A DNA stretch of 41,162 bases from Candidatus Poseidoniales archaeon (GTDB lineage: Archaea; Thermoplasmatota; Poseidoniia; Poseidoniales; Poseidoniaceae): NCBI GenBank assembly GCA_003602415.1, contig QQSK01000007.1, forward strand, positions 15,438 to 56,599, read 5' to 3'. Positions 30,496 to 39,475 of this stretch are shown in pieces (the first letter of the stretch is position 1; every line of letters starts with the position of its first letter). The notes beneath the pieces are model-generated. The model had not been told where the DNA came from and made no database searches. It saw only the letters and a program-made list of their open reading frames with translations. The position numbers were made by a program, and so were the translations under genes.

Positions 30496-33400
30496 TCAAA
30501 TGTCCAAATCATCTAACAAATCTGCTAGGGCTTGAGAGGCAGGAGTCGGTGCTGGTTCTTGAACCATCGTCCTTTCAAGCAATGATAAATCAGGTTCTGG
30601 AGCAGGTGTAACCGGAGTCGGATTACTAAATTGCGTAGTTGGTTGAGGAGCTTGGTAATCAACGTATGCAGGTTCAGCCGGTGCAGAATAAACAGGCTCA
30701 ACTGGTGCTGCGTAGGTCTGGGTCTGAACAGGTTGCTGTGATGCTAGATATTGTTCTCCATAATACGACCATTGCTCCATAGTCCAACCCTCAGGCAATC
30801 CTGATGCTGGCAATGGAGGTCCAGAACTTACCGGCACTTCCATAGAAGGAATGTTGGTTGCTTGAGATGGAGCCTCACTCCATCCATAGTCTGGCAAGTA
30901 TTTGGATTCGATAGGCACTGTGTCAGATTCTCTACCTCGTAGTAGTAACACTACTAGTAGTACAACTATCAGTATTCCAAACCCAACTCCAACAATTGTA
31001 GGTGTGCTAAGGCCCAATAAGCCTTCAGAAGGCTTTGCTTTAACTTCTACAATAACAGATGCTGTGCTTGATTTTCCATCATCATCTGTAACGGTAAGGT
31101 TGACGAAATACTTGCCCGGGTTATCGAACTTAATGGTGTAATTTTCACCGAATCCATCCTGAGTTGCTCCTGCTGTGTTAGGGTCATCCCAAATGAATTG
31201 TAGATTCGAACGGTCTGTTGGAGAGTCTGTTGAATCAGCTCCACTGAATGTGATAGATTCACCTTCAGTGATCACATATCCGTCCTCTGGAACAAAAATA
31301 CTAGCAGCAGGTGGACGGTTGACAATAGTAACATCAATTGAGAAGAAATCAGTTGCATTATCGTCATCCCATACATTGGCTGTAACCGTTCTAAGTCCAG
31401 ATGTAGGCCATGAGTAAATCAGGTCTTTTCCTTCAACATCGCAATCATCTGTGGCAATACCGTTCTCATCACTATCAATAGAGACGATTAGGTCCCAGCA
31501 ATATCTCAAAACGTCAGCATCAGCAACATCTGTTGCCATAGCACTCAGATTCAGAACTTCATCTTCAAACAGTGCTTGTTGTGCTGGAAGCACATCTAGA
31601 ACCGGGTCGATGTTGTTGACTCTAACATATCCTAAGACATCGACACTTGTTTCTCCATCATTATCGGTTACGAATGCACGAATTGTATGAATTCCCGAAA
31701 TTCCCCATGATGCAGTAATCGTTGAATCTGGGCCCACAGTGGTCTCGCTCCAGTTTTGATCGTAGTCATCAGGATACCAAGTTATCAACAACTCTTCTTT
31801 GTCGGATAGTGTGTCATCTCCGCTTATTTCCAATGTTACAACAACATCTTCATCTACGGTCCAAGTTCCATCTTCGCCAGGTAGATATGGGATTCCGTCA
31901 ATCGATAATCCCATTTCTCCAATAGTTGGAGCAACGTTGAGGACTTCATAGGAAAGCGTGTCTGATACCGATGCGTTATCATCATCTGTCACAACAACTT
32001 CGATTTCATGAACACCTTCTTCTTCAGGACTGAATGTGCAATATGGCCCATAAAGCCCCTCGTTACAAGCGCTATCAGGCCAAGTGATTGTCACGTGTTG
32101 CCCTTCTGGAGAAACAGTGTCGATATCGCCACTATCAGTCGCATTGAAGCTAATCGGGTTTCCTGCTTCTACAGCAGGAGTCATCGTTGTAAGGTTGACA
32201 TATGGGTCACGATTGAAAATTGTTGCATTCATCACCATCTCGAATTCATCTAGTTCGTTGTCAACAACAGTCACTTTCACTTCCCAATCTCCATCATCAA
32301 CCCATGACCAATTGGTTCGACAATTTGGTGCATCGATAAATTCGGTTCTAATTCCATCTTGGATTTCAAAGTAGCAATCGACATATCCTCCATCAATATC
32401 ATATGAGGCCGAAGCATCGATAGAGACATTTTCGAAAGTGAAAACATCGTCTGCTAAGGTCATAATTGCCACAGGCATTCTACCGATGTAAATGTCTAGA
32501 GATGCTGCGTTATTTGTTCGATTTGCGTCAGCAGTAACCAAATTATCTGGGTCCACCATGAACGATAGAGTTTGGTTTCCAATTGGAGTGTTTTCAGGGA
32601 CAGTCCAATTGACATCTACCCTTGCTTCAGAATAAGGAGCAAGGGCGGGAAGATTGCCTCTAACCGTCGTTCCATCAGGAGTTGTAATTTCCATTTCTGT
32701 AGATGGAGATGTCAAAACACCTCGGTTTTGAGCAGGCACCGAGAAATGGATACTGTCTCCAGGCAATGCATTGTATCCGCTTGCTTGTGAGAGAATTGTC
32801 GAGTCGTTTCCTCTAGTGCGAGTTATGATCATAGAGTCCGGTTTAGCAACTAAATCTACTCCAACAACTGAGAGGTCCATCACAATTGTAGCTGCACCTA
32901 CATATTTGTTGACAGGGTCCCAAATGATTACTCCATTACTAGACCAATCATCAGATGATGGTGAAAAATCCTGACTATATCCTACATCTACATCAGGAGC
33001 AACTTTTCCATCACTATCTGTAGTGAGACTCATTATGGTTCCATCAATTTCGTACCGAAGTTGTAGATTTGTATTTACTTCATTTGCGCCATTGACAGTC
33101 ATGTGACCTACAACTTCTTCAGTTGCGTTTGGTAAAATTGCTACGAATTCAGGAGTGACATCAATTACTACATTTCGAATACCTGGCGAAGATGAAGGAT
33201 TACCTCCTGCTGAATCGGTAGGAGTGTAGGTCTTGAGAATCCAATCTATTTGGAATCCGGCAGGGTTCACGATACGATACCATGCAAATGAACGAACTGC
33301 AGGACAATACCATTCGAATCCACCAGCGGAACCTGTATTGTTCCAATTGTTAACTTTGTAAGAATCACCACATCCTGTATATGCTGGTGAATTCCCATCT

Positions 33401-34098
33401 TCAGTTGGGCTACCATCAGCCGTTACCTGGTAAGTTGTGTTGTCTTCGATGTAAGGTGTGTCGAATTCTGTTGGGTCAAAGTAGTCTGAGGAACCGGTTA
33501 CGTTGGTTCCAGACTCGTAAGTACTGACCCATTGGTCGCCTGTTCTCAACGGGAAATCATATTTTTCTCGAGGCGGTTCATACACAGTAGTGAATGTAAT
33601 ATCTGCAAGGTTTTGGCTCAAGAAACCGATGTTGAATGGTGCGAAATCAACTCCTAAGAAGAACTCTGACTCCCATACAGCCAGATCTCTGACGCGCAAA
33701 ATATCAGTTCCTTCATAATCGATATCCAATCTTCCAGATGCCCCTTCAAGGGTAGCTCCGCTGTTTCCGGAACTGAACTCGCCCTCGATGTCTAGTTCGT
33801 AAACCAAGGTTTGAACGCCCTGTATGTCCTCGAATCTAATGTCTACAACTTCGAACGTTGTATCTCCAGTCAAGGTGTTCAAGGATGCTGAAACGTTAGC
33901 TTGTTGGATTAGTTGGGCGACATCGAATTGGGTTTCATAGACCCATTTATCTCCAATCCGCCAATTGGGAACATCATGGACGCCACCTGAACGGGCTTCG
34001 CTTGATTTTGACTCATTAGTTTCGAACTCATCAAGCATTGATAACGGGCCATAAGCCGTCATAAGTACCAGAATAAAGACGGGAATCACTTGTCGCAT
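30496..34098 (-). CDS. Large PKD-domain cell-surface protein with cytoplasmic GWTMEQW tail (paralogue 2)
   Basis: The 1200-residue product begins with a signal peptide (MRQVIPVFILVLMTAYG). About 30-270 is a region shared with the upstream paralogue (WRIGDKWVYE, NTLTGDTTFEV, TLVYELDIEG). A beta-rich region with a CARDB-like module near 440-540 follows. After that come about five PKD/Ig-like repeats, each starting with an N-x-x-P-type strand such as NRDPYVNL and NRPPAASIF and rich in Asp/Asn. One helix at about 1028-1055 anchors it. The cytoplasmic tail (about 145 residues) contains GLPEGWTMEQWSYYGEQYL (GWTMEQW at 30769-30789) and a Pro/Gln/Thr-rich stretch. ATG at 34098 is preferred over 34104 because it matches the paralogue start and lies just outside a hairpin. 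It is probably a structural or adhesive envelope protein. Confidence 0.85.
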   Translation of the reverse strand: MRQVIPVFILVLMTAYGPLSMLDEFETNESKSSEARSGGVHDVPNWRIGDKWVYETQFDVAQLIQQANVSASLNTLTGDTTFEVVDIRFEDIQGVQTLVYELDIEGEFSSGNSGATLEGASGRLDIDYEGTDILRVRDLAVWESEFFLGVDFAPFNIGFLSQNLADITFTTVYEPPREKYDFPLRTGDQWVSTYESGTNVTGSSDYFDPTEFDTPYIEDNTTYQVTADGSPTEDGNSPAYTGCGDSYKVNNWNNTGSAGGFEWYCPAVRSFAWYRIVNPAGFQIDWILKTYTPTDSAGGNPSSSPGIRNVVIDVTPEFVAILPNATEEVVGHMTVNGANEVNTNLQLRYEIDGTIMSLTTDSDGKVAPDVDVGYSQDFSPSSDDWSSNGVIIWDPVNKYVGAATIVMDLSVVGVDLVAKPDSMIITRTRGNDSTILSQASGYNALPGDSIHFSVPAQNRGVLTSPSTEMEITTPDGTTVRGNLPALAPYSEARVDVNWTVPENTPIGNQTLSFMVDPDNLVTADANRTNNAASLDIYIGRMPVAIMTLADDVFTFENVSIDASASYDIDGGYVDCYFEIQDGIRTEFIDAPNCRTNWSWVDDGDWEVKVTVVDNELDEFEMVMNATIFNRDPYVNLTTMTPAVEAGNPISFNATDSGDIDTVSPEGQHVTITWPDSACNEGLYGPYCTFSPEEEGVHEIEVVVTDDDNASVSDTLSYEVLNVAPTIGEMGLSIDGIPYLPGEDGTWTVDEDVVVTLEISGDDTLSDKEELLITWYPDDYDQNWSETTVGPDSTITASWGISGIHTIRAFVTDNDGETSVDVLGYVRVNNIDPVLDVLPAQQALFEDEVLNLSAMATDVADADVLRYCWDLIVSIDSDENGIATDDCDVEGKDLIYSWPTSGLRTVTANVWDDDNATDFFSIDVTIVNRPPAASIFVPEDGYVITEGESITFSGADSTDSPTDRSNLQFIWDDPNTAGATQDGFGENYTIKFDNPGKYFVNLTVTDDDGKSSTASVIVEVKAKPSEGLLGLSTPTIVGVGFGILIVVLLVVLLLRGRESDTVPIESKYLPDYGWSEAPSQATNIPSMEVPVSSGPPLPASGLPEGWTMEQWSYYGEQYLASQQPVQTQTYAAPVEPVYSAPAEPAYVDYQAPQPTTQFSNPTPVTPAPEPDLSLLERTMVQEPAPTPASQALADLLDDLDI

Positions 34099-34117
34099 GG
34101 ACATACGTAGTATGTCC
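34099..34117 (-). repeat. Perfect 8-bp hairpin between the two PKD genes
   Basis: GGACATACGTAGTATGTCC (plus strand) is an 8-bp stem with a 3-base loop. It fills the gap between the stop of paralogue 1 (34119-34121) and the ATG at 34098 of paralogue 2, and contains the alternative ATG at 34104 in its stem. It may tune translation or processing between the two cistrons. Confidence 0.6.
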
Positions 34118-34118
34118 G

Positions 34119-37100
34119 TTACTTTTCATCCTGTCCGTCTGTAGATTCTTGAATCTCTGAATATTGGTGCCCATAATGCTGCCATTGTTCCATGGTCCAG
34201 CCATCGGGAAGGCCCCCTTCAGGTAGGGGTAGTGTTTCAGTTGCACTAATCGCATTTTGACCGGTTTGTTCAGAGCCTCCAAACATATCCATGGAAGGAG
34301 CTTCAAGAGGTGCTTCAATGACTGGGACATCATCATCGTCCCAAACCGAGCCTCTCTTCTTTTGACCACGTTTTACGAAAACCACGAGAATTGCAATGAT
34401 TAGAGCGAGAATCGATAATTGAACGAACGGATTTGCTTCATCTCCTGTCAATGATTCAATCACTTCTTCAAACGCAGTTCTATCCGGTGAGTCTACTTCT
34501 ACAACAACGCTCTTACTGCTCGGTTTCAGAATCTCTTCATCCCAAGCAATGGCCTTGATGGTGAATTTACCAGCTCTTGGGAATTCATATTCAACTACCG
34601 AACCCACGATATCAGCATCATTATCCTTAATTCCGTCCCCATCACTATCCACGGAGCAATCTACATCCCATACCACGGTTAGATATTCTCTATCTATCAT
34701 AGAATCCAAGGTTGGAGATGCATCTAGAGTTATTGTTTCACCAGCGATAGCCTTGGTTGGAACATTGATTCTAACCAATGGTGGAAGGTTGAGTACAGTA
34801 ACAGTTGCAGTAGAAGAGTTTCTTGCTCCATCGTCATCTGTAGCGTGGAATACAATATTGTAATCTCCAGCGTTTTGCCAAGACCATGTAAGGTTCAAAC
34901 CTTCGATGTCACAATCATCATCCGCAGAACCGATTCCATCTGTATCTGCTCCAGGGTCAATATCCCAGCAAACAATCATTTCGTCCATATCGGATACAGT
35001 ATCCCATGCTTCGCCTGTAAGACTGAATGATTGTCCTTCTGCAACCGGCATAACTTCTGGCAATGGCTTGATCTGAGGTTCGAGGTTTTGTACATCGACC
35101 CAACGTTCTACCCATCCACTATCTTCGCCTTCAGAATCAATTGCTTTTACCAAGATAGTTTGCATGCCTGAGTCGCTCCAAACTATAGGAACACGAGACT
35201 CTCTTCCATCCGTATTTACTCCGAATGACCATTCATAACTCAGGTCTGATAAGTCATCGATTGAATCTTCAGCACGAGCAGATAATTCTACTTCTTGGTC
35301 TTCTTCAACCTGCCAGGTCATTTGACCGGTTGCTTCGATTAAGTTGTCATATTCATCCCACATTGTAACCGCTACGTCGTGAGGTGCGATATTGGTGAAT
35401 TCGATGTCGATTGTTGCTACTGTTTGATTTCCATCATCGTCTGTACCAACAGCAGTGAATGTTTGCAGCCCTTCTTCCCATGCAGTGGTTGTGCAGGTTC
35501 GAGTGTAGTACCCTTCCTCACATTTTGCACTTGGCCAATGCACATCTACCAAACCTGGCCAAGAATCTTCGGAATCTGAATCATTAGCAAATACGTGTAA
35601 TGTTACCGGGTGCTCAACTTTGACCTGACTTCTTTGTGAATGAATAGAGACACTTGGAGCACGATTGTAAATTTCTACTTCGAGTAAATTCTCAGTAGAA
35701 TCTCCTTCTTCATCGTTAACGGTCACAAGGACATCATAAACTCCATCATCAATCCATGTCCAATTGATTGAACAGCTCTTTCTCAGAATGGTCTGGGTTG
35801 CTGTCGAGAACGAGCCATCATCAAATTCAATGCTAAATACACACCAAACATCTCCGCCATCTTCATCGAAACTTGAAGATGCATCTAGGAGTATCTTTTC
35901 GTTTGTCCAAGCCGTCATGTTTTCTGCAACAAAGGTTGGAGAACTTCCTACAAATAACGGCAAATTGGCAATATTATTTGTTGAATCAGCATCGTTAGGG
36001 TTGGACATTAATCTGTCAATATCCCATTGTATTGTTTGATTCGAGATGCTCTCGTTAACATCTACCTGCCATTCGATTTCAAAGATATACTGTTCAAACA
36101 TAGCAAGTGCAGGAAGTGTTTGACTGACCTCGTATCCATCAGGATATGTGATGTGAGTTGTAGTTGGGGTGCTGGTTGTAATTCCACGGTTGTAGACCGG
36201 TAATTGGATTGTTAAGTGGTCTCCTGGCAATACATTGAATCCTGATATTGAATTTAGTGTAGTCAAGTCTCCACTCCGATTCCGAAGGATACTTGCTCTC
36301 TCAAGCCCTGCAACCAGATCAAGGCCTACGATGTTTTCATCCAGTGTAATCGTGGCAACACCATACATTCCGTTACTGGACGCAATGATACCATGACTTG
36401 CCCAATCCACGGTAGTGGCAGATGTGTCAGTAGCATCACCAACAGAGAAAGTAGCCCAAGCACTTCCGTTAAATCCAGTTACTACAGTAGTGACAAACCC
36501 TTCAGCCTCATGCCTAATTTCTACGGTTTCACCTGCTTGTGGTATGCCTGATGAATCGGTTACGTTAGCCCAAACCTCAATCGGTGTATTGAGTGCAGTA
36601 ATTTGAGATGAAAGTTCTACATCCAGATTCATATTTCTATATCCTGGGTTTGTGTTTGCAACTACTCCAGAAGATGCCACAGGTAGATATTGTTTCAATC
36701 TAAAATCGATAACTAGGCCAATGTCTTCTTCGGTGTGTGACCATGCGAAATTTCTGATTTCAGGACAGAACCATTCAAAGGAAGTTTCAGTTCCATTGTC
36801 ATCATAAGATGTCAATTCATAAGATGCATTACATCCTCCATATCCTATTTGCTCCCCCAAATCATTGATCGGTTTTCCGACATCGGTAATTTCCCAATTG
36901 GTGTGGTTAGCACCGCTTGTTGGCTGTGGGAATGGAGTGATGTAATCAGAAGACCCTGACCAAGCGGTAGATGAAACATAAGATGTGTTCCACGTCTCAC
37001 CAATTCGTAATGGGAAATCATAATTTTCACTCATAGGGTCATAGGTGGTACTGATAGTAATATCAGCGATTTGTTGAGTAAGTGAAGAGATGCCATAAGG

Positions 37101-37535
37101 GACATATCGAACATTCAGTGAAAGGTCAGAAGATAATTTTGCTAAGTCGGAAACCCTTCGAACTTCATCGACTTGATATTGAATATACAAGTTCCCAGTG
37201 TAGCCTTCTAACGCAACACCTCCCTTATCGAAATCAGCCCTAGATGTTGTCTCATAAACCAATGTTGAAACGCCATCGATATCGACTTCAGTAACCCCTT
37301 CAACAGTAGTTGTAGAATCTCCGTTAATCGTACCAACCGTGGCATCTACTCCCGCACTTTGAACCAGAACAGTTGGGTCGAATGCGCCAGAGTAAACCCA
37401 CTTGTCGCCAACCCTCCATGTTACGACATCACTGACCCCAGGGTCAACGCTACCCATTCCTCCAGCACTAACTTGTGGAGGAACCACTAATGTGGAAAGA
37501 AGGAGGATGAAAACCACCCCCACCTGTCGGCGCAT
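34119..37535 (-). CDS. Large PKD-domain cell-surface protein with cytoplasmic GWTMEQW tail (paralogue 1)
   Basis: The 1138-residue product has the same plan as its downstream neighbour. It has a signal peptide (MRRQVGVVFILLLS...VSA) and a shared N-terminal region (WRVGDKWVYSGAFDPTVLVQ, TINGDSTTTVEGV). A CARDB-like part (LPVYNRGITTSTP) and several PKD-like repeats follow (FVAENMTAWTNEKILLDASS, NRAPSVSI, NLPPLVRI), then an anchor helix at about 1034-1055. The tail is about 80 residues and carries GLPDGWTMEQWQHYGHQY (GWTMEQW at 34182-34202). ATG at 37535 is chosen over an in-frame start at 37676, because it opens a proper signal peptide and has a TATA element 24-37 bases upstream, implying a leaderless or nearly leaderless mRNA. 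It is the first gene of the operon. The two genes are an old tandem duplication, since they differ along most of their length. Confidence 0.85.
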   Translation of the reverse strand: MRRQVGVVFILLLSTLVVPPQVSAGGMGSVDPGVSDVVTWRVGDKWVYSGAFDPTVLVQSAGVDATVGTINGDSTTTVEGVTEVDIDGVSTLVYETTSRADFDKGGVALEGYTGNLYIQYQVDEVRRVSDLAKLSSDLSLNVRYVPYGISSLTQQIADITISTTYDPMSENYDFPLRIGETWNTSYVSSTAWSGSSDYITPFPQPTSGANHTNWEITDVGKPINDLGEQIGYGGCNASYELTSYDDNGTETSFEWFCPEIRNFAWSHTEEDIGLVIDFRLKQYLPVASSGVVANTNPGYRNMNLDVELSSQITALNTPIEVWANVTDSSGIPQAGETVEIRHEAEGFVTTVVTGFNGSAWATFSVGDATDTSATTVDWASHGIIASSNGMYGVATITLDENIVGLDLVAGLERASILRNRSGDLTTLNSISGFNVLPGDHLTIQLPVYNRGITTSTPTTTHITYPDGYEVSQTLPALAMFEQYIFEIEWQVDVNESISNQTIQWDIDRLMSNPNDADSTNNIANLPLFVGSSPTFVAENMTAWTNEKILLDASSSFDEDGGDVWCVFSIEFDDGSFSTATQTILRKSCSINWTWIDDGVYDVLVTVNDEEGDSTENLLEVEIYNRAPSVSIHSQRSQVKVEHPVTLHVFANDSDSEDSWPGLVDVHWPSAKCEEGYYTRTCTTTAWEEGLQTFTAVGTDDDGNQTVATIDIEFTNIAPHDVAVTMWDEYDNLIEATGQMTWQVEEDQEVELSARAEDSIDDLSDLSYEWSFGVNTDGRESRVPIVWSDSGMQTILVKAIDSEGEDSGWVERWVDVQNLEPQIKPLPEVMPVAEGQSFSLTGEAWDTVSDMDEMIVCWDIDPGADTDGIGSADDDCDIEGLNLTWSWQNAGDYNIVFHATDDDGARNSSTATVTVLNLPPLVRINVPTKAIAGETITLDASPTLDSMIDREYLTVVWDVDCSVDSDGDGIKDNDADIVGSVVEYEFPRAGKFTIKAIAWDEEILKPSSKSVVVEVDSPDRTAFEEVIESLTGDEANPFVQLSILALIIAILVVFVKRGQKKRGSVWDDDDVPVIEAPLEAPSMDMFGGSEQTGQNAISATETLPLPEGGLPDGWTMEQWQHYGHQYSEIQESTDGQDEK

Positions 37536-37558
37536 GATGCGATTATGCCAATTGCGGA

Positions 37559-37572
37559 TAGATATAGATAAG
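37559..37572 (-). promoter_or_regulatory. TATA box for the PKD/SepF operon
   Basis: On the minus strand the bases read TTATCTATATCTAT, centred about 30 bases before the ATG at 37535. The spacing predicts a transcript beginning at or a few bases before the start codon. Confidence 0.55.
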
Positions 37573-37586
37573 GGCGGCAGGTGTAT

Positions 37587-37603
37587 TTTGTAAATCTTAC
37601 AAA
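37587..37603. promoter_or_regulatory. Palindrome, possible operator, in the PKD/DHH divergent promoter
   Basis: TTTGTAAATCTTACAAA has 7-bp perfect arms and a 3-base spacer. It lies just upstream of the TATA box of the PKD operon and upstream of the DHH gene. Its position and symmetry suit a dimeric transcription factor site. Confidence 0.4.
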
Positions 37604-37650
37604 TATAACGAAAACCATGACACTTCTCGTCATTGTTTAGGATTGTGCGA

Positions 37651-37657
37651 TAAATAG
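37651..37657 (+). promoter_or_regulatory. TATA-like element for the DHH-cysD-cysNC operon
   Basis: TAAATAG within GATAAATAGA lies about 34 bases upstream of the ATG at 37688, which would give a transcript with a leader of under 10 bases. A second A/T-rich candidate, AAATATA, is at 37601-37607. Confidence 0.4.
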
Positions 37658-37687
37658 ACTCATCACTAATGCCCAACTCGGAGAGCC

Positions 37688-38560
37688 ATGCGCTGGTTCG
37701 CTTACAATGGAGATGCCGATGGCATATGCTCCATGGTACAGTGGGGTCTTGTCCACGGCGTTGATGGCCAAAGAATAACAGGAGTAAAGAGAGATATTGA
37801 ACTCCTGAAGCGTGTATCTTGTAGTCCGGGTGACGAAGTTATCGTGATGGATATTTCATTGGCAAGAAATCATGAAGCCGCTACAGAAATTGCTCAGCAA
37901 GGAATCTCAATAAAATGGTTTGACCATCATTTAGCAGGTGAACCAATCGATGGAATTGAATCAAATATCGATACTTCAGCCGATATTTGCACAGCTAGGA
38001 TAGTTGAGAACTATCTATCCATAGAATCCGATTGGGCTCAAGTTGCGCTACATGGTGATGGACTTTCACAACACTCTAACCGTCCTGAATACAAGGAATT
38101 GGGTGAACTCCTAAATTACAACGGATATGGTGCTGATTTACACGACCTCCATTTTCATCCAGACGAGTTAATGCTTAACTGTCTAAGCGCTATAACTCCA
38201 GAAGCATTCATGAAAACTCCAGAGTTTGATAAATTGAGAAATGGATTCGCATCCGATATTTCAAATGCTGAATCAATAGAAGAAATCGATGGATCCTACA
38301 TACTCCCAAATCTGCCTTGGGCTCGAAGAGTTGTAGGAGTTTTTGCTCATAGAATCAATTCACAGGGCTCAGGACCTCATGTAATCGCAATCGACAAGGG
38401 CGATACCTATCAGGTATCTCTCAGAGGTAGTGAGGGGATTGGAGAGTTGTGTGCATTGTTTGGCGGAGGTGGTCGTGCTACTGCTGGAGGCATCGATGCT
38501 TTACCAAAGGCACAGATGCCAGCCTTGATGAATGAAGTCAACTCCCGACGTAATAACTGA
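37688..38560 (+). CDS. DHH/DHHA1-family phosphoesterase, candidate PAP phosphatase or nanoRNase
   Basis: A 290-residue protein with the DHH-family metal motifs: NGDADGICS (7-15, Asp9/Asp11, with Asn where His is common), VMDISLARNHE (53-63, Asp55), WFDHH (77-81) and HGDGL (Asp124). The C-terminal DHHA1-type region ends FGGGGRATAGG (258-268), where the family usually has GGGH. The family includes RecJ, NrnA and GdpP-type enzymes that cut short RNAs, cyclic dinucleotides or 3'-phosphoadenosine 5'-phosphate (PAP). The gene ends 9 bases before cysD, in the same operon as the sulfate-activation enzymes whose pathway makes PAP. A PAP-recycling role is therefore attractive but inferred. Confidence 0.82.
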   Translation: MRWFAYNGDADGICSMVQWGLVHGVDGQRITGVKRDIELLKRVSCSPGDEVIVMDISLARNHEAATEIAQQGISIKWFDHHLAGEPIDGIESNIDTSADICTARIVENYLSIESDWAQVALHGDGLSQHSNRPEYKELGELLNYNGYGADLHDLHFHPDELMLNCLSAITPEAFMKTPEFDKLRNGFASDISNAESIEEIDGSYILPNLPWARRVVGVFAHRINSQGSGPHVIAIDKGDTYQVSLRGSEGIGELCALFGGGGRATAGGIDALPKAQMPALMNEVNSRRNN

Positions 38561-38569
38561 GGTGAAAGT

Positions 38570-39475
38570 ATGCACGACAGGATGACCCATCTTCAGAGAT
38601 TGGAAGCCGAGGCTATCCATATCATGAGAGAGGTCGTCGCTGAAGCAGAAAATCCAGTGATGCTATACTCGGTTGGCAAAGACTCCTCGGTCATGCTACA
38701 CATTGCAATGAAAGCCTTTCATCCTGCAAAACCACCTTTTCCAATCATGCATATCGATACGATGTGGAAGTTCTCTGAGATGATTGAGTTTAGGGATAAA
38801 ATGGCAGAAGACCTTGGTCTAGATTTGATTGTACATATCAATCCTGAAGGCCAAGAGATGGACATGAATCCCTTTGTTCATGGCTCGTCAATGCATACTG
38901 ATGTAATGAAAACTCAGGGCCTGAAACAAGCTCTAGACGCTCATGGTTTTGATGTTGCATTTGGCGGCGCTCGTCGTGACGAAGAAAAATCACGTGCAAA
39001 GGAACGAATTTTCTCATTCAGAAATGAAAGTCACCGTTGGGACCCAAAGCGTCAGAGACCAGAGTTATGGAATCTGTATAACTCGAGAAAAAATCCTGGC
39101 GAATCGATACGCGTTTTCCCACTCTCTAACTGGACAGAATTAGATATCTGGCAATACATTCATTTGGAAAATATCCCAATTGTTCCATTATATCTCGCAG
39201 ATAAGAGACCGGTTGTTGAAAGAGACGGAGTCTTGATATTAGTCGACGACGATAGAATTCCTCTTGAAGAAGGTGAAGAGCCGATGATGAAGACGGTAAG
39301 ATTCCGGACTCTAGGTTGCTATCCACTAACCGGGGCAGTCGAATCACATGCAAACACTCTCCCTGAAATCATCCAAGAAATGTTACTCACTACCACTTCA
39401 GAAAGGCAAGGTCGAGTTATCGATTTCGATAGTTCTGCCTCGATGGAGAAGAAAAAGCAAGAGGGGTATTTCTGA
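38570..39475 (+). CDS. cysD: Sulfate adenylyltransferase subunit 2
   Basis: A 301-residue PP-loop ATP pyrophosphatase that, with the GTPase subunit CysN, makes adenosine 5'-phosphosulfate (APS) from sulfate and ATP. The motifs are [11 protein letters not shown] (PP-loop, near residue 34), [30 protein letters not shown], and the characteristic C-terminal [15 protein letters not shown] and RQGRVIDFD. The length is that of bacterial CysD. GGTGA lies 4 bases before the ATG, and its TGA shares one base with the cysNC ATG (TGATG), so translation is coupled. Bacterial-type CysDN is unusual in archaea, most of which that activate sulfate use the single-chain Sat, suggesting ancient transfer. Confidence 0.96.
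   Translation: MHDRMTHLQRLEAEAIHIMREVVAEAENPVMLYSVGKDSSVMLHIAMKAFHPAKPPFPIMHIDTMWKFSEMIEFRDKMAEDLGLDLIVHINPEGQEMDMNPFVHGSSMHTDVMKTQGLKQALDAHGFDVAFGGARRDEEKSRAKERIFSFRNESHRWDPKRQRPELWNLYNSRKNPGESIRVFPLSNWTELDIWQYIHLENIPIVPLYLADKRPVVERDGVLILVDDDRIPLEEGEEPMMKTVRFRTLGCYPLTGAVESHANTLPEIIQEMLLTTTSERQGRVIDFDSSASMEKKKQEGYF

Noticed and set aside
30930-30975. Repetitive TAGTAG/CTACTA sequence
   Set aside because: It encodes the Val/Leu-rich anchor helix of PKD paralogue 2 on the minus strand, so it is a coding effect.
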